DNA of 44,611 nt from Streptomyces sp. DI166 (GTDB taxonomy: Bacteria; Actinomycetota; Actinomycetes; Streptomycetales; Streptomycetaceae): NCBI RefSeq assembly GCF_900091315.1, contig NZ_FLSP01000073.1:1-44611 (forward strand), written 5' to 3'. Under the pieces are notes generated by a model, which saw only the letters and a program-made list of their open reading frames with translations, was not told where the DNA came from and did not search any database. The stretch's first letter is position 1; each line of letters opens with the position of its first letter. Positions 1 through 8,263 of the stretch are shown here, one piece after another. The position numbers were made by a program, and so were the translations under genes.

Positions 1-720
1 GTGCCCGTCAGTGACCGGGAACGCTTCGAGGGCAACTCCGAGAAGCTGCTGCGCCTGGACATCGACCCGCAGGAGGCGCAGACCGCGCTGATGGACCTGG
101 CCGGTCTCACCGGCGAACTCCTCATGCGCAAGCAGGCCGAACCCGCCGACGACGTACTGAGCGTGCTGGTCAACGGTGAGGACATGACCCTGCCGGAGGC
201 CATCGGCGCCACACTGCTGCTCCTGGTCGCCGGGCACGAGACCACCGCCAACATGCTCTCCCTCGGCACCTACGCCCTGCTCAGCAACCCCGACCAGCTG
301 GCCCTGCTGCGCGCCGACGAGTCCCTGATCGAGGGCGCGGTCGAGGAGCTGCTCCGCTACCTCACCGTCGTCCACGTGGGCGTGCAGCGCAGCCCCACCG
401 AGGACGTCGAGATCGACGGGGTGCTGCTCCGCAAGGGCGACACGGTGCTGATCCACCTGCCCACCGCCAACCGCGACCCGGAGCAGTTCCAGAACCCCGA
501 CCGCCTCGACGTCACCCAGGGCAACCTCAGCCACCTCACCTTCAGCCACGGCATCCACCAGTGCCTCGGCCAGCAGCTCGCCCGCCTGGAACTGCGCATC
601 GGCTACACCGAACTCCTGCGCCGCTTCCCCGAGTTGCACCTCGCCGTGCCCCCGGAGGAGATCCCTATGCGGTCCAACATGACCGTCTACGGCGTGCACA
701 AGCTGCCGGTGGCGTGGTGA
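1..720 (+). CDS. Cytochrome P450, C-terminal part (5' end outside window)
   Basis: Heme-thiolate monooxygenase, normally paired with a ferredoxin and reductase in the cytoplasm. The readable 239 residues hold the C-terminal hallmarks in order: the I-helix oxygen-activation motif AGHETT (about residue 78), the ExxR salt-bridge motif within EELLRY (about 115), and the heme-ligand loop FSHGIHQCLG (about 182), whose Cys binds iron. Actinobacterial P450s are about 400 residues, so some 160 N-terminal residues lie upstream of position 1. The GTG at base 1 should not be taken as the true start. The MFS exporter gene begins 4 bases after the stop, so the two are probably co-transcribed. That pairing suggests tailoring and export of a small molecule, but the substrate cannot be told from sequence. 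Confidence 0.95.
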   Translation: MPVSDRERFEGNSEKLLRLDIDPQEAQTALMDLAGLTGELLMRKQAEPADDVLSVLVNGEDMTLPEAIGATLLLLVAGHETTANMLSLGTYALLSNPDQLALLRADESLIEGAVEELLRYLTVVHVGVQRSPTEDVEIDGVLLRKGDTVLIHLPTANRDPEQFQNPDRLDVTQGNLSHLTFSHGIHQCLGQQLARLELRIGYTELLRRFPELHLAVPPEEIPMRSNMTVYGVHKLPVAW

Positions 721-724
721 CGCG

Positions 725-1957
725 GTGACCACAGCGCCGGCGGCGCAACAACCCCTGCGGAGCTGGCGGTTCCGCAGGGTCCTCGCCGCGGAGTTCGTCT
801 CCTCGGTCGGCACCCAGATGACCACGCTGGCGCTGCCGTGGTTCGTGCTGATGACGACCGGGTCACCGGCCCGCATGGGGCTGGTGTTCGTCATCCAGAT
901 CCTGCCGGTGCCGCTGCTCAGCATGCCCGCCGGACTGCTGGTGGCCAGGTGGGGAGCCCGCCGCGTCACCATCGCCGGCGACATCGTGGACACCGTGCTG
1001 GTGGCCGCCGTACCGGCGCTGTATCTCGCGGGGATGCTGCCCTTCTGGCTGCTGCTGGTGATCGTCGCCCTGATCGGCAGCGTCGCCTCCGCCTACCTGT
1101 CCGCGCAGCGCATGCTCCTGGCCGAGGCCGTCGGCACCGACGAGGGCGCCGTCACCGCGGCCAACGCCCTCTTCGAGACGGCGACCTCCTCGGCCCGCCT
1201 CTTCGGCCCCGCGATCGCCGGTCTGCTCATGGCACACGTCGGCGCCCTGCACGTGCTGTGGATCGACGCCGCCACCTTCGCCCTGTCCGGCGCCCTGCTC
1301 ACCGGCCTGCCCCGCCGCGAGCGGAAACCCGAACCGCTGTCGGCGAACCGGATGGCCGAGGGCGCCCGCTACCTCTTCCGCGACCGGGTCCTGCGCACCA
1401 TGGCCCTGGCAGCGCTCGGCTACGGCACCCTCATGCCCGTCGTCCTGCTCGCCCTGCCCGTCATGGCCAAGACCCGGTACGACGCCGAGCCCAGGGTGGC
1501 GGGACTGCTGCTGGCCGCCTGGGGCGGCGGAACCGCCATCGGCACCGTGATCGTCGCCCGCCTGGCCCGCCGGGTCGCCCCGACCCGGTTCGCGGCCTGC
1601 GGTGGCGTGGGCGCGGCCGTGGTCCTGTGGCTGGTGCCCTGGGACCAGCCCGCCACCACCACCGCCCTGACCGTGGCGGCGGCCTGTATGTTCCTGCCCG
1701 CGGTGACGGCCCCCGCCGTGGCCCTGCTGACCCTGCGCCCACCGGAACACCTGCGCCCGCACGTCCTGCCCGTCTTCGGCGCGGCCGTCTTCGTCGCCAG
1801 CCCGATCGCGTACGCCATGGCAGGGCTCCTCTTCGAGCACTTCCCGATAGCGGCGGTACTCGCGGGGGTCGCGGCCGGGGCGACGCTGTGCGCGGTGATC
1901 CTGGTGAACCTCGCGCGGAGACCTACTGACCCTCCCGGCGACGCACCATCTCATTGA
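725..1957 (+). CDS. MFS transporter (drug-efflux-like)
   Basis: Twelve-helix major facilitator of 410 residues, a normal family length. Hydrophobic segments alternate with short loops from about residue 20, with basic cytoplasmic loops such as RWGARR after helix 2 (about residue 75). No solute-binding motif gives a substrate. It resembles macrolide- or drug-efflux-type MFS proteins of Streptomyces. The GTG start lies 4 bases after the P450 stop and has no clear ribosome-binding site, suggesting translational coupling. The last 35 bases overlap the 3' end of the convergent alkylation-repair gene. Role as exporter of the P450 product is inference. Confidence 0.88.
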   Translation: MTTAPAAQQPLRSWRFRRVLAAEFVSSVGTQMTTLALPWFVLMTTGSPARMGLVFVIQILPVPLLSMPAGLLVARWGARRVTIAGDIVDTVLVAAVPALYLAGMLPFWLLLVIVALIGSVASAYLSAQRMLLAEAVGTDEGAVTAANALFETATSSARLFGPAIAGLLMAHVGALHVLWIDAATFALSGALLTGLPRRERKPEPLSANRMAEGARYLFRDRVLRTMALAALGYGTLMPVVLLALPVMAKTRYDAEPRVAGLLLAAWGGGTAIGTVIVARLARRVAPTRFAACGGVGAAVVLWLVPWDQPATTTALTVAAACMFLPAVTAPAVALLTLRPPEHLRPHVLPVFGAAVFVASPIAYAMAGLLFEHFPIAAVLAGVAAGATLCAVILVNLARRPTDPPGDAPSH

Positions 1958-2609
1958 TCCAGATCGGCGCGTAGGGGGAGGTGCAGCCCGGGGACGTCGG
2001 ATAGTCCTTGAGCACCTCCAGCCGCTCACCGATGGCGAGGGCGCGGGTGCGGTACTCGGGGTGCTCGATGCCGATCTGGGCCAGGCAGTGGTTCATGGCC
2101 CACTGGAGCCGCTCCGGGGCGTCCTTCATCCCGGCCTCGATGAGGTCGAGCAGGCCGGGCAGGTCGAGCCCCTCGGGCTTCTTCGCCACCCGGTCGGTGG
2201 TCAGCGCCCACCCCGCGCTGGCGACCACCGGGTCCGGATCCGAGAACCAGAGCACGCGCAGCTCCTCGCCGTGCCTGCTCTTCTTCACGACGTAGTTCAC
2301 CAGCCAGTCGTGCACCTTCGGCGCGCGGGCCTCACGGAGCATGGCGTCCAGCCGGTCCCGCTCGAAGGCCTTGGGCCGGCAGATCAGCAGGGCCAGCAGC
2401 CGCGCCGCCGTGTCCCCGGTCGCCCACAGCCGCTCCGCCAGCTCCTGCTGGGTCTTCAGCCGTTTGGCGACGGCGCGCAGCTTGCTGAGGTTCACCCCGT
2501 GATCGTCGCCGTGCTTCTCGTTCACGGCCCGCATCCGGGGGTCCTCAAGCGCCGCCAGCTCGGCCATCACCTCGGCGACCTGTGTGTCGGTCCCTGTTGT
2601 CCCGGCCAC
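1923..2609 (-). CDS. DNA alkylation repair protein (AlkD-like HEAT-repeat family)
   Basis: A 228-residue, all-helical protein matching the AlkC/AlkD-type DNA glycosylase family, which excises bulky or positively charged alkylated purines without base flipping. Visible features are a stretch like VNLSKLRAVAKRL near residue 40, and successive helix pairs including the segment HDWLVNYVVKKS around residue 120. Length is typical for the family. Translation starts at GTG, supported by a strong AGGAGG five bases upstream. The gene is monocistronic and its 3' end overlaps the MFS gene by 35 bases. Catalytic residues were not verified individually, so activity is inferred from family resemblance. Confidence 0.82.
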   Translation of the reverse strand: MAGTTGTDTQVAEVMAELAALEDPRMRAVNEKHGDDHGVNLSKLRAVAKRLKTQQELAERLWATGDTAARLLALLICRPKAFERDRLDAMLREARAPKVHDWLVNYVVKKSRHGEELRVLWFSDPDPVVASAGWALTTDRVAKKPEGLDLPGLLDLIEAGMKDAPERLQWAMNHCLAQIGIEHPEYRTRALAIGERLEVLKDYPTSPGCTSPYAPIWINEMVRRREGQ

Positions 2610-2662
2610 CTGAACCTCCTGTCGCTCGCGTGCGGCTTCACCCTACGACGCCGACCGGGGCC

Positions 2663-3376
2663 TCAGCCGCGCAGGCGCAGATAGGCGTCCAGCTCGGCGG
2701 CACCGCTCAGCATCGCCCGCCCCCGGGCCGACAGCCGCGCGTGCCAGTCGTCGAGCGCGGCCTCCAGGGGTTCGAGCCCGCCGGCCGCCCGCACCTGGTC
2801 GAGCAGCGGCGCGATCCGGTCCAGCAGATAGCCCCCGCGCCGGAGCTGGTGGGCCAGCCGGGCATCCCGTACGTCGGCCTCGTCGTAGACCCGGTAGCCG
2901 GTGCGCGGATCGCGGCGCGGACGTACCAGCCCGGCCCGTTCCCACTTCCGCAGTGTCGCGGGCCGCACCCCCAGCTCATGGGCGAGCGCCCCGACGAACA
3001 TCGCGCCGCTCCCTTCGGCCGGGACGGGCTCCAGGTCCCGCAGCGCGTTCTCCACCGCCCGCAGGGTCCGCCGGTCGCCGAGCAGCTCGGTGTGACTGGC
3101 GTCGACGAGCCGGTACGCCTCGTCGTCCGAGCCCTCGTTCACGGCCCGCATGATCGACGCCGCCGTCCGATGGCCGTGGCCCGGCACCAGGGCGAGGAAG
3201 GCACGCAGGGCACCGGCGTGCAGCGGGGTGTAGGTGCGGTAGCCACTGGGCGTGCGCTCGGCGGCCGGGAGGATGCCCGCCTCCTCGTAATTGCGGACGG
3301 CTTGAGTGGAGAGCCCGTGGCGACGGGCCAGATCGACGGGCCTCAGCCGCACCCCGCTTTGAAGGTTACTCCCCAT
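2663..3376 (-). CDS. TioE-type MerR family transcriptional regulator
   Basis: A 237-residue regulator with two MerR-like DNA-binding modules rather than one. The first is LRPVDLARRHGLSTQAVRNY near residue 12; the second is HELGVRPATLRKWERAGLVR near residue 132, followed by RTGYRVYDEADV. This duplicated layout matches the TioE family, which often sits beside erythromycin-esterase homologues, exactly as here. It is transcribed divergently from that esterase across a 59-bp gap holding an 18-bp palindrome (3415-3432), a likely shared operator. A ribosome-binding-like AGGAG is only one base from the ATG, so leaderless translation is possible. The ligand is unknown. Confidence 0.9.
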   Translation of the reverse strand: MGSNLQSGVRLRPVDLARRHGLSTQAVRNYEEAGILPAAERTPSGYRTYTPLHAGALRAFLALVPGHGHRTAASIMRAVNEGSDDEAYRLVDASHTELLGDRRTLRAVENALRDLEPVPAEGSGAMFVGALAHELGVRPATLRKWERAGLVRPRRDPRTGYRVYDEADVRDARLAHQLRRGGYLLDRIAPLLDQVRAAGGLEPLEAALDDWHARLSARGRAMLSGAAELDAYLRLRG

Positions 3377-3414
3377 ACTCCTGGCCTGAATCGCGCAAAA
3401 GTCTCAACCGAAGG

Positions 3415-3432
3415 TTCAACGATACCGTTGAA
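3415..3432. promoter_or_regulatory. Palindromic operator candidate between the MerR and esterase genes
   Basis: TTCAACG, four spacer bases and CGTTGAA form a perfect 7-bp inverted repeat. A second, shorter dyad (AACC-GAA-GGTT, 3406-3416) abuts it. It lies in the 59-bp divergent gap, 3 bases before the esterase ATG, so a bound protein would block both transcription starts. Assignment to the adjacent TioE-type regulator is inference. Confidence 0.55.
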
Positions 3433-3435
3433 GGC

Positions 3436-4629
3436 ATGGCGACAGACACCACCATCGAGGAAGCCGCCCGTCCCTTCGAAGCCGCCACCCTCCTGGAACT
3501 GCTCCCCACCCGCCCCCGCCTCCTCGCCCTCGGCGAGCCCACCCACGGCGAGGACACCCTCCTCACCCTCCGCAACGACCTGTTTCGCGAACTCGCCGAG
3601 CGCGAGGGCTACCGCACGATCGCGATCGAGAGCGACAGCATCAAGGCCCTGACCGTCGACGCCTACGTCACCTCCGGCGAGGGCACCCTGGACGAGGTCA
3701 TGCGGACCGGGTTCAGCCACGGCTGGGGGGCCTCGGCGGCCAACCGCGACCTGATCCGCTGGATGCGCGCCCACAACCAGGACCGGCCGGCCTCCGCCCA
3801 CGTCCGCTTCGCCGGATTCGACGCCCCGGTGGAGATGGAAGCGGCACCGAGCCCCCGCCAGGCCCTGACCGCCCTGTACGACTACCTCGCCTCCCATGCC
3901 GACGCCGACCGGCTCCCCTGCACGGCCGAGACCCTCGACTCCCTGCTCGGCACGGACGACCACTGGAGCGACCCGGCAGTGATGACGGACCCGGCACGGT
4001 CGGTGGGCCGCACCCCGCAAGCGCGCGAACTCCGGGTGCTGGCGGACGACTTGACCTCCCTGCTGGACGCGCAGACCCCGCATCTGATCGCGGCCACCTC
4101 CAGGGAGGCGTGGGAACGGGCGCGCCTGTACGCCCGAAGCGCCTCGGGCCTGCTCCGCTACCACCACTGGATGGCCGACACCTCACCCGCCCGCTTCGCC
4201 CAACTCACCGCGATACGCGACGGGATGATGGCCGACAACCTCCTGGCCCTGACCGCCCGGGGCCCGGTGTTCGCCCACGCCCACAACGCCCACCTCCAGC
4301 GAAGGAAGAGCAGCATGCACATGGCCGGGAAGGTGCTGGAGTGGTGGAGCGCCGGCGCCCTCGTCCACGCCCACCTGGGCGACACGTACGCCTACGCGGC
4401 CACGGCCGTCGGCACCATCCCCCACCGGGGCGTGGACACCCCGCCCCCGACCACCCTCGAAGGCCGACTGTACGAACTCCCGGACGACCGCACACTCCTG
4501 TCACCCAGGACCCTGAGCGCCACCTTCACCCCACGCCAGTCCCCGTGGTTCGGCTACGCCCCCCTGGACCCGACCCACCTGGACGACCCGGACGCCCTCG
4601 CCTACGTCAAGGACGTCCGGCAGAGCTGA
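3436..4629 (+). CDS. Erythromycin esterase family protein
   Basis: A 397-residue homologue of the EreA/EreB superfamily, metal-independent hydrolases whose founding members open the macrolactone ring of erythromycin. Family marks are the early motif LGEPTHGED (about residue 33) with the catalytic-type His, the IAIESDS segment about residue 62, the GFDAP segment after residue 115, and FAHNAHLQR near residue 278. Many actinobacterial members do not hydrolyse macrolides, so real substrate is uncertain. No signal peptide is seen, so it is cytoplasmic. The palindrome at 3415-3432 nearly touches the ATG, leaving GAAGG only one base away; translation may be leaderless. Its 3' end overlaps the convergent GNAT gene by 23 bases. 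Confidence 0.88.
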   Translation: MATDTTIEEAARPFEAATLLELLPTRPRLLALGEPTHGEDTLLTLRNDLFRELAEREGYRTIAIESDSIKALTVDAYVTSGEGTLDEVMRTGFSHGWGASAANRDLIRWMRAHNQDRPASAHVRFAGFDAPVEMEAAPSPRQALTALYDYLASHADADRLPCTAETLDSLLGTDDHWSDPAVMTDPARSVGRTPQARELRVLADDLTSLLDAQTPHLIAATSREAWERARLYARSASGLLRYHHWMADTSPARFAQLTAIRDGMMADNLLALTARGPVFAHAHNAHLQRRKSSMHMAGKVLEWWSAGALVHAHLGDTYAYAATAVGTIPHRGVDTPPPTTLEGRLYELPDDRTLLSPRTLSATFTPRQSPWFGYAPLDPTHLDDPDALAYVKDVRQS

Positions 4630-5494
4630 CGTCCTCGGTGAATTCGTAGACGGCCCAGTCGGCGATGTGCTCGTACCCGATGCGCCGGTACAGCGCGTTG
4701 CTGGTGGGGTTGCCGGGGTCCGCGAACAGCACGACATCCGTGGCGCCCGCGTCCAGCGCGGCCCGGCTCACCTCCACGGCCACGGCACCCGCGTAGCCGC
4801 GTCCCCGGAGGTGGGCCGGGGTGTAGACCGGGTCCACCCGCACCATTCCGGCGACCATGCCGGTCACGGCGGCCATGGAGACGGGGGTGCCGTCGGGCGA
4901 CTCCCAGAAAGTGAAATGCCGGTCGGCGAAGCGCGATTCCGCCCATCTCCCGGCGTCGATGAGCCCGATCGAGGGCTGCTCCCCGACCTCGACGCAGAAC
5001 CGGCGGCACCAGTTCACGACTTGCCCGTGGTCCCGACGCCGTGAGACCCGCCCCGAAGGCGGCCGCTCGGGCGGGGTGAGGGCGCCGAGCCGGTACAGCC
5101 GGATGTGCGTGGTGAGCTTCGCCGCCGCACCCGTGTGCCGTTGCCAGGCCTCGGCGAAGGCGGTGGCGGTGGCGCGCTCGCCACTGACGAAGGGCAGGGT
5201 CTGCCCGGCGTCGGAGAGCCGGGCGGCGAGCCGGTCGGCCCGGTCCGCGGACAGCGGAGTCGGGCAGACCCCGCGAGAGGGGAGCCGGTAGAAGACACCG
5301 CGCACCTCGCCACCCTCCTCCAGCCAGCCGAAAAGGGCTGCTCCTCCGCCGAATTGGGCCGTCCCTTCGGACCGCAGCTTCTCGACCACCGTTAGCGGCA
5401 TGGTGTGCAGAGCGGGCCGCGAGCGCAGGAAGTCGCCACCCCGGGCGAGGAAGTGGTCGATGTTCTCGGTGAGTTGCCAGCCGCCCGCCGCCAT
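4607..5494 (-). CDS. GNAT family N-acetyltransferase
   Basis: A 295-residue two-part acetyltransferase. The C-terminal half carries the acetyl-CoA site: VRVDPVYTPAHLRGRGYAGA (about residue 213), which holds the R/Q-x-x-G-x-G/A loop, followed by VLFADPGNPTSNALYRRIGY, the usual GNAT motif B. The N-terminal half is divergent and probably binds substrate. No signal peptide, so cytoplasmic. Its ATG overlaps the TGA of the upstream protease gene by one base (TGATG), a standard arrangement for translational coupling. The target (amine, peptide or antibiotic) cannot be read from sequence. Confidence 0.88.
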   Translation of the reverse strand: MAAGGWQLTENIDHFLARGGDFLRSRPALHTMPLTVVEKLRSEGTAQFGGGAALFGWLEEGGEVRGVFYRLPSRGVCPTPLSADRADRLAARLSDAGQTLPFVSGERATATAFAEAWQRHTGAAAKLTTHIRLYRLGALTPPERPPSGRVSRRRDHGQVVNWCRRFCVEVGEQPSIGLIDAGRWAESRFADRHFTFWESPDGTPVSMAAVTGMVAGMVRVDPVYTPAHLRGRGYAGAVAVEVSRAALDAGATDVVLFADPGNPTSNALYRRIGYEHIADWAVYEFTEDVSSAGRP

Positions 5495-6339
5495 CAGTAG
5501 ACGGACAGCCCGTGAGCGGTGAGTACTTCCTGAATGGGCTGGTAGTAGGTCACCCCGCCGCTCGCGCAGTTGCCGGAGCCGCCGGAGAGGATGCCGATGA
5601 CCTTGTCGCCCGCGTAGAGGGGCCCGCCGCTGTCGCCGGGCTCGGCGCAGATGTTGGTGCGGATGAGGCCGTAAACGATGCTGCCGTCACCGTAGTTGAC
5701 CGTGGCGTTCAGTCCGGTCACCACACCGCAGCGCACCCCGGTGGTCGCGCCTCGCCGGCACACGCTCTGCCCCACATAGGCGGTGGCGGTGCCGGTGACA
5801 TCGACGGTTCCGATGGTGCCGGGGTGCGGCACGGCCGCGTTGGCAAACCGGACGACACCGAAGTCGTTCCCCGGGAAACTGCTGCCCGTCGTGGGCCCGA
5901 TCGCGGTGGTCCGGGCGGAGTCGGTGTACCAGGTGGACGTGGACGCGGTGCAGTGACCGGCGGTCACGAAGTAGTAGGCGCCGCCACCGCGTACGTTCAC
6001 CCCGGCCGAGCAGCGGACAGCGGAGCCGTACACACTGTCACCGCCCGACACGAGCGTGCGCAGCCGTCCACGCTCGCGCTCCAGGACCACGTCGCCCCCG
6101 GAGCGTTCGGCGACTCGGCGGAGCCGGGCGAGGTCGGTGGCCGAGACCGTGGAGTCGACGCGCACCCGCACCGTCCCGGTACCCCGGTCCACGACCCAGG
6201 CCGTACCGCCGATATCGAGGTGCTCGACGGAGGAGACGGCGGGCGCCAGGGGTTCGGCGGCCGAACCCGTTCCCGAAGAGGCGACGACGAGCCCGACGAG
6301 CAGGCCCAGTACGCAGGCGATCGGCCGTAAGCGTCCCAT
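5494..6339 (-). CDS. Secreted S1 family serine protease (streptogrisin-type)
   Basis: Chymotrypsin-fold secreted endopeptidase of 281 residues. A signal peptide with a basic start (MGRLRP), a hydrophobic core and a Ser/Ala-rich cleavage region spans about residues 1-28. A pro-region of roughly 70 residues follows, then the mature domain near residue 100. The catalytic triad is visible: His in FVTAGHC, Asp in NDFGVV, Ser in GDSGGPL. Paired cysteines in the mature part suggest disulfides. I chose the ATG at 6339 because the open frame extends upstream through sequence without coding character, and the signal peptide begins exactly here. The stop overlaps the GNAT start, so the two are co-translated. 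Confidence 0.92.
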   Translation of the reverse strand: MGRLRPIACVLGLLVGLVVASSGTGSAAEPLAPAVSSVEHLDIGGTAWVVDRGTGTVRVRVDSTVSATDLARLRRVAERSGGDVVLERERGRLRTLVSGGDSVYGSAVRCSAGVNVRGGGAYYFVTAGHCTASTSTWYTDSARTTAIGPTTGSSFPGNDFGVVRFANAAVPHPGTIGTVDVTGTATAYVGQSVCRRGATTGVRCGVVTGLNATVNYGDGSIVYGLIRTNICAEPGDSGGPLYAGDKVIGILSGGSGNCASGGVTYYQPIQEVLTAHGLSVY

Positions 6340-6395
6340 GGCGGCATTGTGCCGGGCCGGGACGGGCCCGGGTAGGGCGCGAGCGGGCGCGCTCC

Positions 6396-6989
6396 TCAGC
6401 CGCGCAGATGCGCGAGAAGCTCTTCGTCCACCGGGTAGGGGCGCTCCTCGGGGAGCAGCCGCGCGGCGGAGTCCAAGTCCCCGGCGCGGACCAGTGCGTG
6501 GATCTCGTGGGCCAGCGGGGTCACATCGCGGATGGACACCGTCCACTCGTCGGCGTAGCGCCGCGCGGCCTCGCCGGAGAGGCCGAGCTGCAAGGACCGG
6601 TACGGCAAGGGCTGCAGGCGCAGGTTCCGCTCGGGGTCCCACTGCACTCGGGTGGGTGCCTGCTTCAACTGTCGCTGCCAGGCGGCGCGGTCGGGGTGGA
6701 GTTCGGGGACGTAGTGGGACAGGCACGCATGGCGCAGGGCCCACTCGAAGCCGTCCCGGCTGATCTCGACGGCGAGGACGGTCTCCTGCGCGGCCTTCGT
6801 GCCCCAGCCGCAGCGGTACATCATCCACAGGAAGGACGGCTTGACCCAGGTCATGCGGTCCCGCTTCCACACGGCGGGAAAGCGCCCGTCGCGTGCCGCG
6901 GGTACGCCGATCTCGGGTGAGTACGCCTGGTAGACGGTGATCGTGGAGTCCGCGTAGGCCGCACGGATCGCGCGTTGCGGTTCGTTCAT
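6396..6989 (-). CDS. DUF4291 domain-containing protein
   Basis: A 197-residue cytoplasmic protein matching DUF4291 along its whole length. Conserved-looking stretches are YQAYSPEIG near residue 20, the block MTWVKPSFLWMMYRCGW around residues 46-62, and a C-terminal RDVTPLAHEIHALVRAG. The family has no established biochemical role that I can state with confidence. The gene ends 56 bases before the secreted protease start and is read in the same direction, so the two could share a transcript, but no functional link is evident. Confidence 0.85.
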   Translation of the reverse strand: MNEPQRAIRAAYADSTITVYQAYSPEIGVPAARDGRFPAVWKRDRMTWVKPSFLWMMYRCGWGTKAAQETVLAVEISRDGFEWALRHACLSHYVPELHPDRAAWQRQLKQAPTRVQWDPERNLRLQPLPYRSLQLGLSGEAARRYADEWTVSIRDVTPLAHEIHALVRAGDLDSAARLLPEERPYPVDEELLAHLRG

Positions 6990-7068
6990 GCCGGACAGCT
7001 TGGCGGGTGGCGGGAAGGGGCGGCCACCGGTTTTCCCCGCCGGGCGGCGCCGCCCCTGCCCTCGGCTG

Positions 7069-7404
7069 CTACTCGGCGGCCTTCGGCCCCGACTGCTGCA
7101 CCACCTCGAACGACCACAGCGTGGACGCGCTGGCGGCGGGCTTGGGCCGCTCGCCGCCCTCCGCGTGGTCGCCGCCCTGGTGGGCCGCCTTCATCGGGCC
7201 CTCCATCCACGCCTTGAAGGACTCCTCGTCCCGCCAGCGCGTGTAGACGAGGTACTGGTCGGTGCCCTCCACGGGCCGCAGCAGCTCGAACCACTCGAAC
7301 CCGTCGGAGCTGTCCACGGTGTGCGCCCGGTGCGCGAAGCGCTTCTCCAGCGTCTCGCGCTGCTCGTCGGGAACGGTCAGTACGTTGATCTTGACTACGC
7401 TCAT
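7069..7404 (-). CDS. MhuD-type heme-degrading monooxygenase (ABM domain)
   Basis: A 111-residue antibiotic-biosynthesis-monooxygenase fold protein closely resembling mycobacterial MhuD, which degrades heme to mycobilins and frees iron. The resemblance is residue-specific: Asn7 in VVKIN, Arg22 and Arg26 in RFAHRAH, Trp66 in the FKAW segment, and His75 in AAHQG fall at the same numbered positions as the heme-pocket residues of MhuD. The ATG at 7404 was chosen over longer in-frame starts because homology begins here. MhuD-like enzymes act as dimers in the cytoplasm. No heme importer is nearby, so its heme source is open. Confidence 0.88.
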   Translation of the reverse strand: MSVVKINVLTVPDEQRETLEKRFAHRAHTVDSSDGFEWFELLRPVEGTDQYLVYTRWRDEESFKAWMEGPMKAAHQGGDHAEGGERPKPAASASTLWSFEVVQQSGPKAAE

Positions 7405-7471
7405 GGACTCATCCTGCCCCACGGCACCCCGGGTCCGGGCACCGCCCCGCACACCGGGACACAAGCCGCCG

Positions 7472-8149
7472 TCACAGGTCCTCGGCGAGCAGGACCCGCA
7501 GCTCCTCGCCCGCGCCCCACCGGCGCAGCGCGGTGCCGTCGAGCAGCCGGGTCCGGCCGTCCCGGCGCGCCCACTGCACGTCACGGGCGGCGAAGGTGCC
7601 CCGGTGCACGACCACGCGGAGCACCTCCTGGTCCGGCTTTCCGCGGACCGGACGGGGGCGCGGCGGCTCCTCGTCGGGCAGGGGCTCGGCCACCGGCCGG
7701 AACGCCACGTCCACGTGGCAGCCGTCGGTGTTGCGGGCCCGGACGCGCGGCCGGTCGGGGGCGGGGATCAGCCGTACCCGCCAGCCGTCCCGCCGCAGCA
7801 TCCGCGCCACGGCCAGCGCGAGCCCCTGGGTGTCGAGTTCCTGGAGGTCGTCCGGCGTGTAGTACCCGATCCGCCGCCGCGCCCCCGGCCGCCGACGGCG
7901 CACCCAGAGCACGAGGGCACCGACGGCCATCACGACACCCGCGACCGGCACCGCGACTCCCACGGTCCGGTAGCCCCAGGCGAGCAGGGCCACCACGGCG
8001 CACACCGACACCACCACGAGCACGAGCCCGGGCAGCACCTCCCGGAACCTCGGCCCGTACAGGCCACCGGCCCGTAACAGCCGTACGGTCTCGCGCCGCT
8101 GAGCGCGACGCGACGGCGAGGGACCGAACGACGAAGACAGGCGCGCCAC
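7472..8149 (-). CDS. Membrane-anchored Mrr-like restriction-endonuclease-fold protein
   Basis: A 225-residue protein with two hydrophobic segments (about residues 40-60 and 65-83), then an arginine-rich linker and a soluble domain. The soluble part resembles Mrr-type nuclease domains: LALAVARMLRRDGWRV near residue 110 matches the entry helix, and the tail THRL-like segment RTRLLDGTALRRWG matches the usual Mrr ending. The core is degenerate: after the NTDGCHVDVAF strand I see VLRVVVHRGTF where an active enzyme would show a Q-x-K lysine. It may therefore be catalytically dead or only nucleic-acid-binding. Streptomyces carry several such membrane proteins of unknown role. Confidence 0.65.
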   Translation of the reverse strand: MARLSSSFGPSPSRRAQRRETVRLLRAGGLYGPRFREVLPGLVLVVVSVCAVVALLAWGYRTVGVAVPVAGVVMAVGALVLWVRRRRPGARRRIGYYTPDDLQELDTQGLALAVARMLRRDGWRVRLIPAPDRPRVRARNTDGCHVDVAFRPVAEPLPDEEPPRPRPVRGKPDQEVLRVVVHRGTFAARDVQWARRDGRTRLLDGTALRRWGAGEELRVLLAEDL

Positions 8150-8263
8150 AGTGTCAGCCCCCCACGACTCCCCGATGCCACCTGGGGAGTGGATACCCGC
8201 TGTGGGGTCAAATACCGGTCGGGGAAGGAGAATTGGGGCGTCGGACGGGCAATGGGGAAGGAG

